Below, one piece after another: positions 44,196 through 53,338 of a stretch of DNA of 64,000 nucleotides (positions are counted from its first letter, which is position 1; every line of letters begins with the position of its first letter). The position numbers and the translations under genes are program-made. The notes below the pieces were generated by a model. The model was not told where the DNA came from. It searched no databases and was given only the letters and a program-made list of their open reading frames with translations. This DNA is from Candidatus Epilinea brevis. GTDB lineage: Bacteria > Chloroflexota > Anaerolineae > Epilineales > Epilineaceae. Location of the stretch: positions 434,001-498,000 of the forward strand of contig JADJUE010000009.1 in assembly GCA_016710785.1 (NCBI GenBank). Reading direction: 5' to 3'.

Positions 44196-45362
44196 CTAAC
44201 GCATCTTCCGGGCCCAATCCAGAAGCGTCGCCTCATCCAGGTCCGGTCGGTTGGCGCTGAGTTTGATGCGCGTCTTGTCCGTCTGCCAGACCACGTAGCG
44301 GCTGCCCAGACGCTCGACATAGACCCCGTCGTGCTCGCCCACCTTCACAGACTTGCCCAGCTTCAGCGCCAGGTCTCGGCGCGCCACAGCCCGTTCGGAT
44401 CCCGGCGGGTCGGCGCTGTACTGTTCGGCCACCAGGTAGCCCTCCTTCTCTCCTCGCACGTAGAACTGGACGACCGACGGCTCCATGCCCTTGCCGCTCT
44501 CTGTTCGATTCAGGCTGGTGCTGTAGAGGGTGACGTCCTGGGGCAGTTCGGTCACCGCGAGCAAGGGATAGTCCACCGCCTTGCGCGCCTCCTCCAAGCT
44601 GATGGTGTCCGAGGTCATCGGGTTGGCGACCGAGTCCTGAACCAGCACGTCAGGGTCGACGGGGGAGGTCAGGGTGAAGCGGTTCGGGTCAACCGGCGGG
44701 TCATAGGCCACCACGCGCGAGGTCACCACGAAGGGCGGTCCGATGTCCGGTCGCACGATCTTCTGGGACTTCAGGATCAGATGGGTCTCGGCATCCAGCC
44801 AGACTGTGAAATCGGAGGGCGCGTCGCGGCGCAGCGGGTCATCTTCCGGGCGGCCGTCCAGCCGGATGGCCGGCTTACCGTCCACCGTGTCCGTGCTGAC
44901 CTCCCCGAACAGGCTCTTCTCCAGAAGGTTCTTGGCATAGGGCGGCTGGTCGATGATGTTGACGACGCCGCGCGGGTTGCGGTTGAAGATCTTGGTCGTG
45001 GGGTTGTAGCGGCTGATGGCATCCAGGTTGTCGACGCTGATCACGCCCGGGTTGTAGAGGCTGTCGGGGGACGACTCCTCGCGCCGCATGCCCTCGGCAT
45101 TGGCCCAGATGCTGATCTTGGAGATGGCCGGCGAGTCGGCGTCGGCGAAGACGCTCTCCAGCTGCACGACGCTATGCACCGGCTCAGCGGCCACCGCCGT
45201 GGCGATGATCTCGGGCACCTTGACGGCCGCGGCCGTCAAGGTGGGTAGGGCGGGGGTGGCGCGGCGCGTGAGATCCGGCGCCTTCGCGCCTTCCCGGCAA
45301 GCGGACAGTCCGGCCGCCGCGAGGACGGTCAAGGTCAGGCAAAGGCGCGGCGCTGGATTCAT
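44196..45362 (-). CDS. Lipoprotein with LolA/RseB-like fold
   Basis: The protein has 388 residues from the ATG at 45362, with GGAG 8 bases upstream. It begins with a lipoprotein signal peptide ending LSAC (Cys22). The middle, with repeated strand-forming stretches on outward-facing stress-type features (ISIWANAEGMRREE, IFNRNPRGVVNIID), resembles the LolA/RseB group of outer-layer lipoproteins that bind lipid or sense envelope stress. The assignment is tentative. It converges with the thioesterase gene. Confidence 0.6.
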   Translation of the reverse strand: MNPAPRLCLTLTVLAAAGLSACREGAKAPDLTRRATPALPTLTAAAVKVPEIIATAVAAEPVHSVVQLESVFADADSPAISKISIWANAEGMRREESSPDSLYNPGVISVDNLDAISRYNPTTKIFNRNPRGVVNIIDQPPYAKNLLEKSLFGEVSTDTVDGKPAIRLDGRPEDDPLRRDAPSDFTVWLDAETHLILKSQKIVRPDIGPPFVVTSRVVAYDPPVDPNRFTLTSPVDPDVLVQDSVANPMTSDTISLEEARKAVDYPLLAVTELPQDVTLYSTSLNRTESGKGMEPSVVQFYVRGEKEGYLVAEQYSADPPGSERAVARRDLALKLGKSVKVGEHDGVYVERLGSRYVVWQTDKTRIKLSANRPDLDEATLLDWARKMR

Positions 45363-45469
45363 GGAAGGCTCTCCGTGCACAGGTCAAAGCGGATGGTGGC
45401 TGGCGCCCGCCGGCGGGCGAACGGCGGATGATCGGTTGCGGTCCGGTTCGATCGATACGATGCGAGGGT

Positions 45470-47251
45470 TCAGGGCCAGAGTCGAGCGCCACCGCAGGGC
45501 GGCGGGGCCCAGGACAGGCCACGGAAGATGTCGACCAGCTGCTCGCCGTCGGGGGCCACATGCAAACGCGAGGCATCGCCGGCCACGGCGGCCATCAGGG
45601 CCAGATCGGTGCTGGGACCCTGCCAGGCGACGGCGTCGATCACCACGCCCATGGCCCGCAGGGCTTCCGCAGCAGCCACCACTTGCGCTGGCGTGCTGGG
45701 ATTCACCTGGCCGTCCGAGAGCAGCACGACGCGCTTTGCGCCCGGCCCGCTGACCGGCGCCAACAGTTCGGCGGCCAGAAGCAAACCGGCGTCGATGCGC
45801 GATCCACGGCCGGCGCTGAGAGCGGCAAGACCAGCGGCGAGATCTGCAGGGTCACTGCCCAGAGGGGCCAGGACGCGAGCCTCGCCGTCGAAACCGACCA
45901 GGGCCAGGCGATGCGGCGCCCGCAGGCGAGCCACGGCGACGGCGGCGGATTCACGGGCCGCCTCCAGGCGAGGCCGGCCGGCGGCGGTCAGTTCGGCCAT
46001 GCTGCTGGAGCTGTCGAGGACCAGCACCATGGACATCGGATCCGCCTCCTGCTTGGGGCAGGATTCGCGGAGCAGGAGCGGCAGGTACAGCGGCTTGGGG
46101 CGCGGCGTGGCCGTAGCCGTTGCGGTCGCCGTCGCGGTTGCCGTCGCTGAGGCCGTGTCGGTGGCCGTGGGGCTGGGCGTGTCGGTCGGTCCAACCGTCG
46201 GGGTGACCGAGGCTGTCTCGGTGGCGCTGGCGGTTGGGCTGGGCGTATCGCTGGGCGTCGGGCTGACGGCGGGTGACGGCGTCGGCGTCGAGACGTTGAT
46301 GCAGATGGTTCCCTTGCGACCGTCATTGTTGCTGCCGTTGCCGTCGCCCTGGCCACCATCGACGCTCAGGCCGGAGCGCTTGACCACGCCCGTGGCGTGA
46401 AACACCTTGATGCGGCCACCGCCGCCACCGCCGCCGCCGTCGTCCGTGTCTGCGCCGCGCCCGCCATCGGCGATGATCCGCCCGGCGATGTCCACCTGCC
46501 GACCCTCGATCCACACCCCGCCGCCGGCGCCGCCGCCGCCTGCATCGTTGGCCGACACGTAACCGTCCTCGCCGACAACCGAGATGTTGCCGGTCACCAG
46601 AATGGTGTCGGCCAGCAGCGCGACGGCGGCCCCACCATGGCCGCCGCGTGCGGTTTCCGGATCACCGTCGGCCACGCCCGGCGCCCCGCCGGCCGAACCG
46701 CGCTCGATCTCATGGCTGCAGGAGGCGCCGTAGCTGCGGCCGCCCTTGGACGCGGTCGTCGTGACATTGTCCAGCACGCCATCGCCGCCGTCTCCTCCGT
46801 AGGCTCCGCCGCCCCCGCCGTCGATGCTGCGCGAACCGCCTTCGCCGTGGCCCGGTCCCTCGCCGTCGCGCAAGGCCTGGCCACGGAAACCGCGGGCGTC
46901 GCCTTGAATGCTGGTCCCGGCTTCCAGGATGATGCTGTTCGCCCGCAGGATAAGCCGGCCGCTGTCTTCAGAGCCGGAATACGCCCGGATCTCCAGGCGC
47001 GCCCGGTTGCGCAGGATGACCTGGCCGAAGCGCAAATCGCCGCTGAGGGTGCTGCTTCGCCCGTCGAGGATCAGGTCGGGCAGTGGCGTTGCGGTCGGGG
47101 CGCCCTGGGCGTGCGCCAGGCCATCCGAACTGGCCGCTGGAAGCAGGGCCAGGGCCAGGGCCACGACCGTGAGCAGGGCTGCTACAGGGCGCGCGCCGGC
47201 AGCTCGCTGCTCAGAGTGCTTTGAACTGTTCGAAGGGTTGTTGGCAGGCAT
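45470..47251 (-). CDS. Secreted von Willebrand factor A protein with Gly-rich and Thr/Pro regions
   Basis: The protein has 593 residues from the ATG at 47251, which overlaps the end of paaD by 41 bp; no later start precedes the signal peptide (LLTVVALALALLPAAS). A beta-helical, Gly-rich part (about 50-290) is followed by a Thr/Pro/Ser/Ala linker. Next comes PLYLPLLLRESC and then a VWA domain with an intact MIDAS motif DSSSSM near 414. VWA domains bind other proteins through a metal ion. It is probably a cell-surface adhesin. The overlap with paaD looks accidental in function but may couple translation. Confidence 0.75.
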   Translation of the reverse strand: MPANNPSNSSKHSEQRAAGARPVAALLTVVALALALLPAASSDGLAHAQGAPTATPLPDLILDGRSSTLSGDLRFGQVILRNRARLEIRAYSGSEDSGRLILRANSIILEAGTSIQGDARGFRGQALRDGEGPGHGEGGSRSIDGGGGGAYGGDGGDGVLDNVTTTASKGGRSYGASCSHEIERGSAGGAPGVADGDPETARGGHGGAAVALLADTILVTGNISVVGEDGYVSANDAGGGGAGGGVWIEGRQVDIAGRIIADGGRGADTDDGGGGGGGGRIKVFHATGVVKRSGLSVDGGQGDGNGSNNDGRKGTICINVSTPTPSPAVSPTPSDTPSPTASATETASVTPTVGPTDTPSPTATDTASATATATATATATATPRPKPLYLPLLLRESCPKQEADPMSMVLVLDSSSSMAELTAAGRPRLEAARESAAVAVARLRAPHRLALVGFDGEARVLAPLGSDPADLAAGLAALSAGRGSRIDAGLLLAAELLAPVSGPGAKRVVLLSDGQVNPSTPAQVVAAAEALRAMGVVIDAVAWQGPSTDLALMAAVAGDASRLHVAPDGEQLVDIFRGLSWAPPPCGGARLWP

Positions 47252-47759
47252 GGCAGTAGTACAGGGCGCGGCAGATGGTTGGGCCAAACGCGTTCTCCAG
47301 CTCTGTCTCCATGGCGTTGCAGAATGGGCAGGCCGGCGGAGCTTCGCTCGGCGCGTCGGCCCGGGGCAGCAGCTCCAGGTCGATCGCGAACGCGCGCCTT
47401 GCCGCCGGCGGCGGGGGCGCCAACCCGATGGCCTTCATCCGCTCCCGGGCCGCGGGGGCAATGCGGTCGCTGGTCCAGGGCGGGTCGAGCACAATGTCCA
47501 CCGTTACCTGTCGCGCGCCCAGGGCAAGCACGCAGGCCTCGATCTCCTCGCGCATCACATGCAACGCCGGACAGCCGCTGAAGGTGGGGGTGATGGCCAC
47601 CGTCACGTCGTCGCCGTCCACGGTCACCGACTGCACGATCCCCAGCTCTACCACTGAGACGACCGGGATCTCTGGATCCTTGACGGCATCCAGGGCTTCC
47701 AGGACCGTTGCCGGGGTCAATCGGAGCCCCGCAGGCGCCGTCACCGCCGCCTCGGTCAC
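47211..47759 (-). CDS. paaD: PaaD-like Fe-S maturation protein of phenylacetyl-CoA epoxidase
   Basis: The protein has 182 residues. An N-terminal MIP18/DUF59 domain (VKDPEIPVVSVVELGIV, FSGCPALHVM with the conserved Cys) is followed by a C-terminal zinc ribbon (CPFC and CHAC). PaaD is needed for assembly or activity of the ring-epoxidising oxygenase PaaABCE. The GTG start overlaps the paaC stop by 4 bp. It is the last gene of the paaABCD set; the vWA gene follows. Confidence 0.88.
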   Translation of the reverse strand: MTEAAVTAPAGLRLTPATVLEALDAVKDPEIPVVSVVELGIVQSVTVDGDDVTVAITPTFSGCPALHVMREEIEACVLALGARQVTVDIVLDPPWTSDRIAPAARERMKAIGLAPPPPAARRAFAIDLELLPRADAPSEAPPACPFCNAMETELENAFGPTICRALYYCHACQQPFEQFKAL

Positions 47760-48580
47760 CAGTCCGCCTCCGGATCGGAACGGTACAGGCCTTGCATCGC
47801 CGCGAGCAAGGTGACGAGCTCCGGTCCATGCTCGCCACGCCGGCCGCCGGTAACGGCGTCATGACTGAGCGGAACGGTGAGTCCGGCGCGCTCGAAGCGG
47901 GTGACAACGGCGGCCCGCCAGACCGGCGCGAGCGCTGCGGAGGCGGGTACGATGCCGGCGGCAACCAGGTCGGCTTCACCTTCGACGGGTTCCCAGATGG
48001 CCAGGGCGTAGGGCCACAGGCGATCCAAGGCCGCTTGTAGCAGGTCGCGCGCTTCGTCGGCGCCCTTCGCCAGGCGCTCGAGGTAGGCCTGTCCGTGCAG
48101 CAGGTGGTACTTCTCCTCCTGACGCAGCTTCAGCGCGGCGTCGGCCAAGGGCTTCCAGGCTGAACCCGTCAGAGCCTCGAGGCGCAGCAGCTCGGCGAGG
48201 TCGAACAGGTACTGGCGCACCAGACTGGCGGCGTAGTCACCGCGATCCAACTCCAGCAGGCGCGCGTTCAGCCAATCCGGCGCGTCACGCAGAAAGGCCT
48301 GGCGGTCCGGCGACGGCTCTCCCAGTTCATGGCGCAAGCCATACCAGATCTTGGCATGCCCCAACTCGTCCTGGGCCATGCTGGAGAAGGCGATGTCCTC
48401 CTCGAGGATGGGGCCGAGGCCGGTCCACTCCGCATCCCGATGGCCCAGGAGCATCTCATCGTCCGCGAGGGCCAGCAGGTACCGCTTGAGCGCGCCGAGC
48501 AGTTCGGGCGGCGGTGTGTCGAGCGCGGTTCGGTCGGTCGCGGGTGCGACGGTCGCCGCGCCGGTAGCAGGATTGGCCAT
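47756..48580 (-). CDS. paaC: PaaC subunit of phenylacetyl-CoA epoxidase
   Basis: The 274-residue protein has a ferritin-like four-helix fold recognisable from LGHRDAEWTGLGPILEEDI, MAQDELGHAKIWY and RQEEKYHLLHGQAYLERL. PaaC is the structural partner of PaaA in the epoxidase complex that attacks the aromatic ring of phenylacetyl-CoA. Its ATG shares one base with the paaB stop. Confidence 0.92.
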   Translation of the reverse strand: MANPATGAATVAPATDRTALDTPPPELLGALKRYLLALADDEMLLGHRDAEWTGLGPILEEDIAFSSMAQDELGHAKIWYGLRHELGEPSPDRQAFLRDAPDWLNARLLELDRGDYAASLVRQYLFDLAELLRLEALTGSAWKPLADAALKLRQEEKYHLLHGQAYLERLAKGADEARDLLQAALDRLWPYALAIWEPVEGEADLVAAGIVPASAALAPVWRAAVVTRFERAGLTVPLSHDAVTGGRRGEHGPELVTLLAAMQGLYRSDPEADW

Positions 48581-49092
48581 CAGGGTCCCTCGCGGCGATG
48601 TCGCGACGCGTTCAATTCGGTCTCGGCCGTCGTCAGGACGCCTTCGACATGGTCATCGCGTTGGGCGTGGCCATGGATCTTGTCCTTGCGCAGGCCTTGG
48701 AAACCGCCGGGCTCGCGGTACATCCGGTCAGTGGTGTGCTGAAAGACATCCGAATCGGCGTAATCGGTGGCGTGGATGCAATGCACCGGCACCACCCAGA
48801 GGTTGACGCAGTTGCCGCGGCGCGCGAAGTTCTCCTTGGCCAGCACCAAGGCGATTTCGGCGTCCGGGGCATGCAGCGAACCCACATGATGGTGATGCTC
48901 GCCGCGGCGATCCTGCTGAAAGACTTCGTAGACCGTCCATTCGGTGTCGGCATGACGCGCGCCCGGATCGTGCTCGCGAGCAAATCCCAACCCTTGGTGG
49001 TAGGGATCGAAACGCCAATCACGGGTGTAGCTGGGCATGTCCGGCCGAGCCTCAAGGGCCTCGCTCCCGGGATCCGCAGGGTCTCCGTACAT
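48580..49092 (-). CDS. paaB: PaaB subunit of phenylacetyl-CoA epoxidase, N-terminally extended
   Basis: The protein has 170 residues from the ATG at 49092, one base after the paaA stop. The PaaB core is clear: TEWTVYEVFQQDRRGEHHHH and VGSLHAPDAEIALVLAKENF. Family members are usually near 95 residues; here there are about 60 extra at the N-terminus and about 45 after the core, including YREPGGFQGLRKDK. A start at the ATG for MPSYTRDW (about 18 codons in) is possible. PaaB has a structural role in the complex. Confidence 0.87.
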   Translation of the reverse strand: MYGDPADPGSEALEARPDMPSYTRDWRFDPYHQGLGFAREHDPGARHADTEWTVYEVFQQDRRGEHHHHVGSLHAPDAEIALVLAKENFARRGNCVNLWVVPVHCIHATDYADSDVFQHTTDRMYREPGGFQGLRKDKIHGHAQRDDHVEGVLTTAETELNASRHRREGP

Positions 49093-49093
49093 G

Positions 49094-50023
49094 TCACGCC
49101 GCCTTCGGCAGGGCGAGATGCGGCTCAAGCGCCCGTCGCAACCAGGAACCCTCATCGTAGATCAACCGCCGGAGCGCAAGCCGCTCGCGGTTCATCGGCC
49201 CGTCACCGTTGATGACGCGAAAGAACTCGTTCCAGTCCGGTTGGGTGATATGCCACTCGCCGCTCTCCGCATCCCGCCGCAGCGCGGTGTCGGGGATCTC
49301 GAGGCCCAACTCCAAGATCTTGGGGACGAACTTCTGCAGCCAGATCTGCCGCTGCTCATCGTTGGTCTTGGGCTTGATGCCCCAACGCTGCAGCACCTCG
49401 GTATGCACCGACTGCTTGTCGGGCGGGCCGAAGAACATCATCGTCGGCCACCACCAGCGGCTGAAGGCCTCCTGGCACATCGCCCGTTGCGCGCTGGTGC
49501 CGGTGATGAGGGTGACCACGAGGTCATAGCCCTGCTTGAGGTGGAACGCCTCCTCGTAGGTGATCCGGCGCAGCGCGCGACCATAAGGGCCGTACGATCC
49601 TGTCTGCATGATGGTCTGGTTGACGATGGCCGCGCCGTCGATGAGCCAGCCGACCATGGCGATGTCGGCCCAGGTGTCGCAGGGGTAGTTGAAGACATTG
49701 GAGTACTTGCTGCTGCCGTTGATCAGCTCTTCGATCATCTCGTGGCGCGGCTTGCCCAGGGTCTCCGCCGCGCGGTAGAGCAGTTGGGCGTGGCCGACCT
49801 CGTCCTGCACCTTGGCGATGAGCGCCATCTTGCGCTTGAAGCCCGGGGCGTAAGGGATCCACTGGCCCTCAGGCAATGCGCCCATGAGCTCGCTGTTGGC
49901 ATGCTGCTGGATCAACCGGATGAGCTGGCTGCGGTAGCGCTCGGGCATCCAGTCCCCGGGTTCGATCTTTTCACCGCGGGCGATGCGCGCCTCGAAATCG
50001 GCAAGCCTGGCTTCGTCGGTCAT
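49094..50023 (-). CDS. paaA: PaaA catalytic subunit of phenylacetyl-CoA epoxidase
   Basis: The protein has 309 residues from the ATG at 50023, which has AAGGAGG at good distance; an earlier ATG has none. Diiron ligands are visible in KVQDEVGHAQLLY and TYEEAFHLKQG. PaaA performs the O2-dependent epoxidation of phenylacetyl-CoA, the entry to the aerobic CoA-dependent pathway. It heads a four-gene operon paaABCD with overlaps of 1-4 bp. The reductase gene paaE is not nearby. Confidence 0.93.
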   Translation of the reverse strand: MTDEARLADFEARIARGEKIEPGDWMPERYRSQLIRLIQQHANSELMGALPEGQWIPYAPGFKRKMALIAKVQDEVGHAQLLYRAAETLGKPRHEMIEELINGSSKYSNVFNYPCDTWADIAMVGWLIDGAAIVNQTIMQTGSYGPYGRALRRITYEEAFHLKQGYDLVVTLITGTSAQRAMCQEAFSRWWWPTMMFFGPPDKQSVHTEVLQRWGIKPKTNDEQRQIWLQKFVPKILELGLEIPDTALRRDAESGEWHITQPDWNEFFRVINGDGPMNRERLALRRLIYDEGSWLRRALEPHLALPKAA

Positions 50024-50120
50024 GACCTGATCCTCCTTGGTGAGCGTCCTCACGGCCGCCTACAGGATACCACGGTTGGCCACGACCACGGCAGAATCCG
50101 AGCGGTCGGGGCCGAAGAAA

Positions 50121-50148
50121 AGCCGGGGAGCGCAAGCGCTCCCCGGCT
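50121..50148 (-). terminator. Intrinsic terminator of the lipoprotein gene
   Basis: Read on the minus strand, AGCCGGGGAGCG and CGCTCCCCGGCT form a 12-bp stem with a CTTG loop, followed by TTTTCTTC. It lies about 40 bases beyond the stop of the gene at 50190 and isolates it from paaA. Confidence 0.88.
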
Positions 50149-50189
50149 GGAACCTGACGGTAGTGTACGGCCATCGACGGCCGCGATGA

Positions 50190-51728
50190 TCACGGGACCT
50201 TGGTGGGTTCAGCCTGTTCCTCAGGAGCCGCTGGGTCCACTGGGGGAGCCGTCGCTTCGCCCTGGGCGGCAGGACAGGCATCTGCGCTGGCGCTGGTCCG
50301 CAGTCCGACGCGCTGCCCCACGAAATCGTTCATCAGGAACATCACCGTGTCCTGGGCCGCAGACGCCGCGACGACGGACGACATCACTGACAGATCCGCG
50401 GGCACCCGCTGGTCTTCCAGCAGATACACCAGCCGCGCCTTGGTCAGGTCGCCGCCGGGCATATCCATGCGGTACAGGCGGGCCTCCCACACGAAGACCA
50501 GGCTCTCTCCGCCCTTCAAGACGCTGAGGGCCACCGGATCCGACTTCCATCCCAACTGGCGCGGCAGGCTGGCGCCGGTGCCTTGCTCTTTTCCGCCGGC
50601 CGCCGCCGACATACGCCGGACGAGGGTGCTGCCGAAAGCGGAATCGGTCGCGGCCTGTCCGCCCTCGGTAGAGGTGCTGAACGGGGTGTTCATGACGTAG
50701 AGGCTGGCGCCGTCCTCGGCCCAGGCGGCATGCGGGGCACTGCTGTCCTTGAAACTGCGGACCAGCTCCAGCTTGCCCGAAGCCACGTCCATCACCCACA
50801 GGCTGGTCTGGCCAGGGACTTCGGTGCTGTCGGTGCGCACGATGGCCAACCTGTTGTTGTCCGGCGACCATACGAAACGCATGAGGCCGCGGCTGGTGAC
50901 CGCGGGCGTGCGTCGGCAGCTGATACCCAGACAAGGCTCAGGCAGCTTGTGGCTGACGACCACGCCCTTGCCGTCCTTGTTGAGGTCGTAGACCGTGACG
51001 CTGTTGTCGGGGCTGCTCAAGTCGAAGACGCGGAGCTCGGCCTGCGGCCCGATGGCGGCGGCCACCTTGTTGCCGTCGGGAGAAAGCGCGAACGACTGCA
51101 CGGCCTCGGTACCCACCGTGCTGTTCAGGCCGATCAAGGTGAGGTCCTTGGTCTCCGGCGAGTAGTTGGCCACGCCTTCGGCTGGAACCGTGCCCCCGTA
51201 GAGCTTGGCGTAGCCGCCGGGGATGTCGCGACGGTTGACCGCCACCACGAAGCGGTTTCCGGCGTCGTCCACCTGGACTTCGGCCATCGTCTCCTCCAAA
51301 GCCACGCCCTCGGCGGGCTGCTCGCCGTCTTCGACCGTGGCGTAGGGGACGAGGATGTCCGTGGCGGCCCAGGTGGTAGCCAGATGCCGCCCGGTGGTCT
51401 GCCCGCCTTCACCGCCCAGATCGATGACGGTCAGCGCCAGGGAGTCGCTCGGCCAACTGGCATCTTCCGGCAGCGAGGCCGGCTTGGCGCTGGTGATGGT
51501 CAGGATCCGGGTGCCGGTGGCGCTCATGTCCGCCGAAAGCACCTCGGTGCCGTAGGCGGGCAGGCAAGGACCGTTGCCCAGAATGGTCTCGGGGGGGATC
51601 TCGAGCGGCGGCTCGCAGTTGCCATAGCCGGCCACACATGGCATGTACTGGCACCCTACGGTGGAAAGCGAAAGCGACAGAAGCGCGCAAGATGCGAGCA
51701 CGCGCGGGAGTTGGAAGCGATGTGCCAT
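50190..51728 (-). CDS. Beta-propeller-like lipoprotein of unknown function
   Basis: The 512-residue protein is preceded by GAGGAGGAG. A lipoprotein signal peptide ends in STVGC (Cys26). The rest carries repeated strands of the WD40/PD40 propeller type, such as FALSPDGNKVAAAIG, MRFVWSPDNNRLAIVR and AAWAEDGASLYVMNT, each with the SPDG-like turn. The C-terminus is Pro/Ala/Glu-rich. Such proteins are envelope-anchored and bind other proteins or ligands. It stands as its own transcript, with a promoter and a terminator. Confidence 0.72.
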   Translation of the reverse strand: MAHRFQLPRVLASCALLSLSLSTVGCQYMPCVAGYGNCEPPLEIPPETILGNGPCLPAYGTEVLSADMSATGTRILTITSAKPASLPEDASWPSDSLALTVIDLGGEGGQTTGRHLATTWAATDILVPYATVEDGEQPAEGVALEETMAEVQVDDAGNRFVVAVNRRDIPGGYAKLYGGTVPAEGVANYSPETKDLTLIGLNSTVGTEAVQSFALSPDGNKVAAAIGPQAELRVFDLSSPDNSVTVYDLNKDGKGVVVSHKLPEPCLGISCRRTPAVTSRGLMRFVWSPDNNRLAIVRTDSTEVPGQTSLWVMDVASGKLELVRSFKDSSAPHAAWAEDGASLYVMNTPFSTSTEGGQAATDSAFGSTLVRRMSAAAGGKEQGTGASLPRQLGWKSDPVALSVLKGGESLVFVWEARLYRMDMPGGDLTKARLVYLLEDQRVPADLSVMSSVVAASAAQDTVMFLMNDFVGQRVGLRTSASADACPAAQGEATAPPVDPAAPEEQAEPTKVP

Positions 51729-51771
51729 CCGTGGATCTCCTCCTCAGAGCGGGATGATTGCGAACAAGCGC

Positions 51772-51799
51772 ATTGTACGAAGTTGTCCGGACAAGGCAA
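51772..51799 (-). promoter_or_regulatory. Probable promoter of the propeller lipoprotein gene
   Basis: On the minus strand TTGCCT (51799-51794) and TACAAT (51777-51772) are 16 bases apart and lie about 45 bases before the ATG at 51728. Confidence 0.5.
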
Positions 51800-52221
51800 C
51801 CGCGGCGAAGCCGTGATGGCGGCACACCAGCGATCACGAAGCAGAACTAGCCGTCAAGTCGCCTGATATCGGTGTCGGTTCAGCCGGTCCGACGGCAAGT
51901 CGATCGGCAGGAATCGTCATTGCCGTGGTCGCCGGGGACAAGCGCCGGACGAGCCTCGCCCGGAGTAGGTCGGACTAGTGTAACACGGCGTGCGCGTTGC
52001 AACCCTGACTTTCGGCAGACAACATCCTGACCAACCCTGGGCTGGGAATGCGGCTGGGCGGGTATGGCACGGCGCGTCACCCGATCGGGGCGCTGCCTGG
52101 GCGGCAATCGGCGACCGGCCGTCCGATCACGGCTGTAGCTGCTCCGCTATAATCGGAGGTCTCTCCAACACGCCGCTCGACCCGCTTCCCATGGGTCGGG
52201 CCGCGCCAGCAAGCAGGCCCC
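51800..52221. other. Divergent gap between the propeller lipoprotein gene and cyoE
   Basis: No credible gene is present. TATAAT at 52148-52153 (context GCTATAATCGGAGG) lies 69 bases before the cyoE-like start and is its likely minus-10 box; no good minus-35 was found. Nothing else is recognised. Confidence 0.45.
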
Positions 52222-53160
52222 ATGACAATCGGCGAACCCCTGGCCGTCCCCGAGACCGATGGCCCGGTTACCGGCGTGCGCTCGGAAGCTGGCAAGGGCA
52301 ATGTCCTTTTGGGGCTGACACGACCTCGCCTGGGCGTCCTGGGCATGATCACCGTGCTCTTCTGCAACCTGTTGGCCTACACGACGCCGGGTCCGCCGCC
52401 ACGGCTGCTGGGTCTGACCGGCCTGATCGTCGGCGGTGCCCTGGCCCTCGCCGGAGCCAGCGCCCTCAACCAGTTTCTTGAGCGACGTCCCGACGCCCTC
52501 ATGCGTCGGACAGCCGGGCGACCGCTCCCCACCGGCCGCATATCGCCGCTAGCGGCCGGTCTGATCGGGCTGCTGCTGACGGCGGGCGGCCTGGCAGTGC
52601 TCGCCGCAAGCGTAGGGCTGTCGACGGCCGGTTGGACGCTCGCCGGCGTCTTGAGCTATTCGCTCGTCTACACGCCTCTGAAGCAGCGCAGCAGCTTGAA
52701 CACGATCGTCGGCGCATTCCCCGGCGCCATTCCGGCCCTGATGGGCTGGTCCGCTGCCCGGGCCTTGACGCCCGACGCATGGGTGATCTTCGGCGTGCTT
52801 GCCCTCTGGCAGGTGCCCCATTTCCTGGCCATCGCCTGGTTGTACCGCGCCGACTACCAGCGCGCCGGATTCCAGATGCTGGGAGGAGGTCCGGCCAACG
52901 GCGCCGACCTGGGCCGTCAGAGCCTGCTCTTCGCCCTTGCCATCCTCCCCTGCTCCCTGTTGCTCCTGCAGCGCGGCTATGCCGGACCGGTCTACGGCGC
53001 GGGCGCACTCGCCTTGGGCCTGTATTATGTCAGCGCCAGCCGAAGGCTGCAGCTGGAGCCTTCACCGCTCCACGCTCGACGGCTCCTGAGGGCTTCGGTT
53101 GTCTTCTTGCCGCTGTTCTTCATCGTCCTGGTGCTCGACCGCCTGCTCTTTGCCCCTTGA
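52222..53160 (+). CDS. cyoE: Protoheme IX farnesyltransferase
   Basis: This 312-residue UbiA-superfamily membrane enzyme attaches a farnesyl group to heme B to make heme O for terminal oxidases. The prenyl-diphosphate site is NQFLERRPDALMRRTAGRPL and is followed by LPTGRIS. The second conserved region is YTPLKQRSSLNTIVGAFPGA, then WQVPHFLAIAWLYRADY. About eight or nine hydrophobic segments are present. A hairpin repeat follows its stop by 50 bases. No oxidase subunit genes are adjacent. The gene is also called ctaB. Confidence 0.9.
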   Translation: MTIGEPLAVPETDGPVTGVRSEAGKGNVLLGLTRPRLGVLGMITVLFCNLLAYTTPGPPPRLLGLTGLIVGGALALAGASALNQFLERRPDALMRRTAGRPLPTGRISPLAAGLIGLLLTAGGLAVLAASVGLSTAGWTLAGVLSYSLVYTPLKQRSSLNTIVGAFPGAIPALMGWSAARALTPDAWVIFGVLALWQVPHFLAIAWLYRADYQRAGFQMLGGGPANGADLGRQSLLFALAILPCSLLLLQRGYAGPVYGAGALALGLYYVSASRRLQLEPSPLHARRLLRASVVFLPLFFIVLVLDRLLFAP

Positions 53161-53210
53161 CCCGGTCTCGCCCCACACCGGCTTCCTGCCCGCAGCGCGG
53201 TGGCACTGCT

Positions 53211-53279
53211 ATGAAAATGCGCCGCGCTCCAGCCGCAGTTTCATATTCTGGCGGGTGTACTTGCCGCACATGCGCGACT
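53211..53279. repeat. Hairpin repeat, copy 1 (after cyoE)
   Basis: This 69-bp element is 63/69 identical to 54416-54484; all six differences are transitions. With its flanking bases it forms a stem of 11 paired out of 12 positions between 53210-53221 and the GTTTCATA end. The outermost U-A pair becomes C-G in copy 2, a compensatory change. It could act as a transcript terminator or a REP-type element. Confidence 0.7.
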
Positions 53280-53307
53280 TGACAACAGCCTGGCAATCAA
53301 CGACAAT
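53279..53307 (+). promoter_or_regulatory. Probable sigma-70 promoter of the lytic transglycosylase gene
   Basis: TTGACA (53279-53284) and GACAAT (53302-53307) are 17 bases apart, 32 bases before the ATG at 53339. The minus-35 box begins at the last base of hairpin repeat copy 1. Confidence 0.65.
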
Positions 53308-53338
53308 AGAACACTCGTTCTATATGGAGACCATTGCC

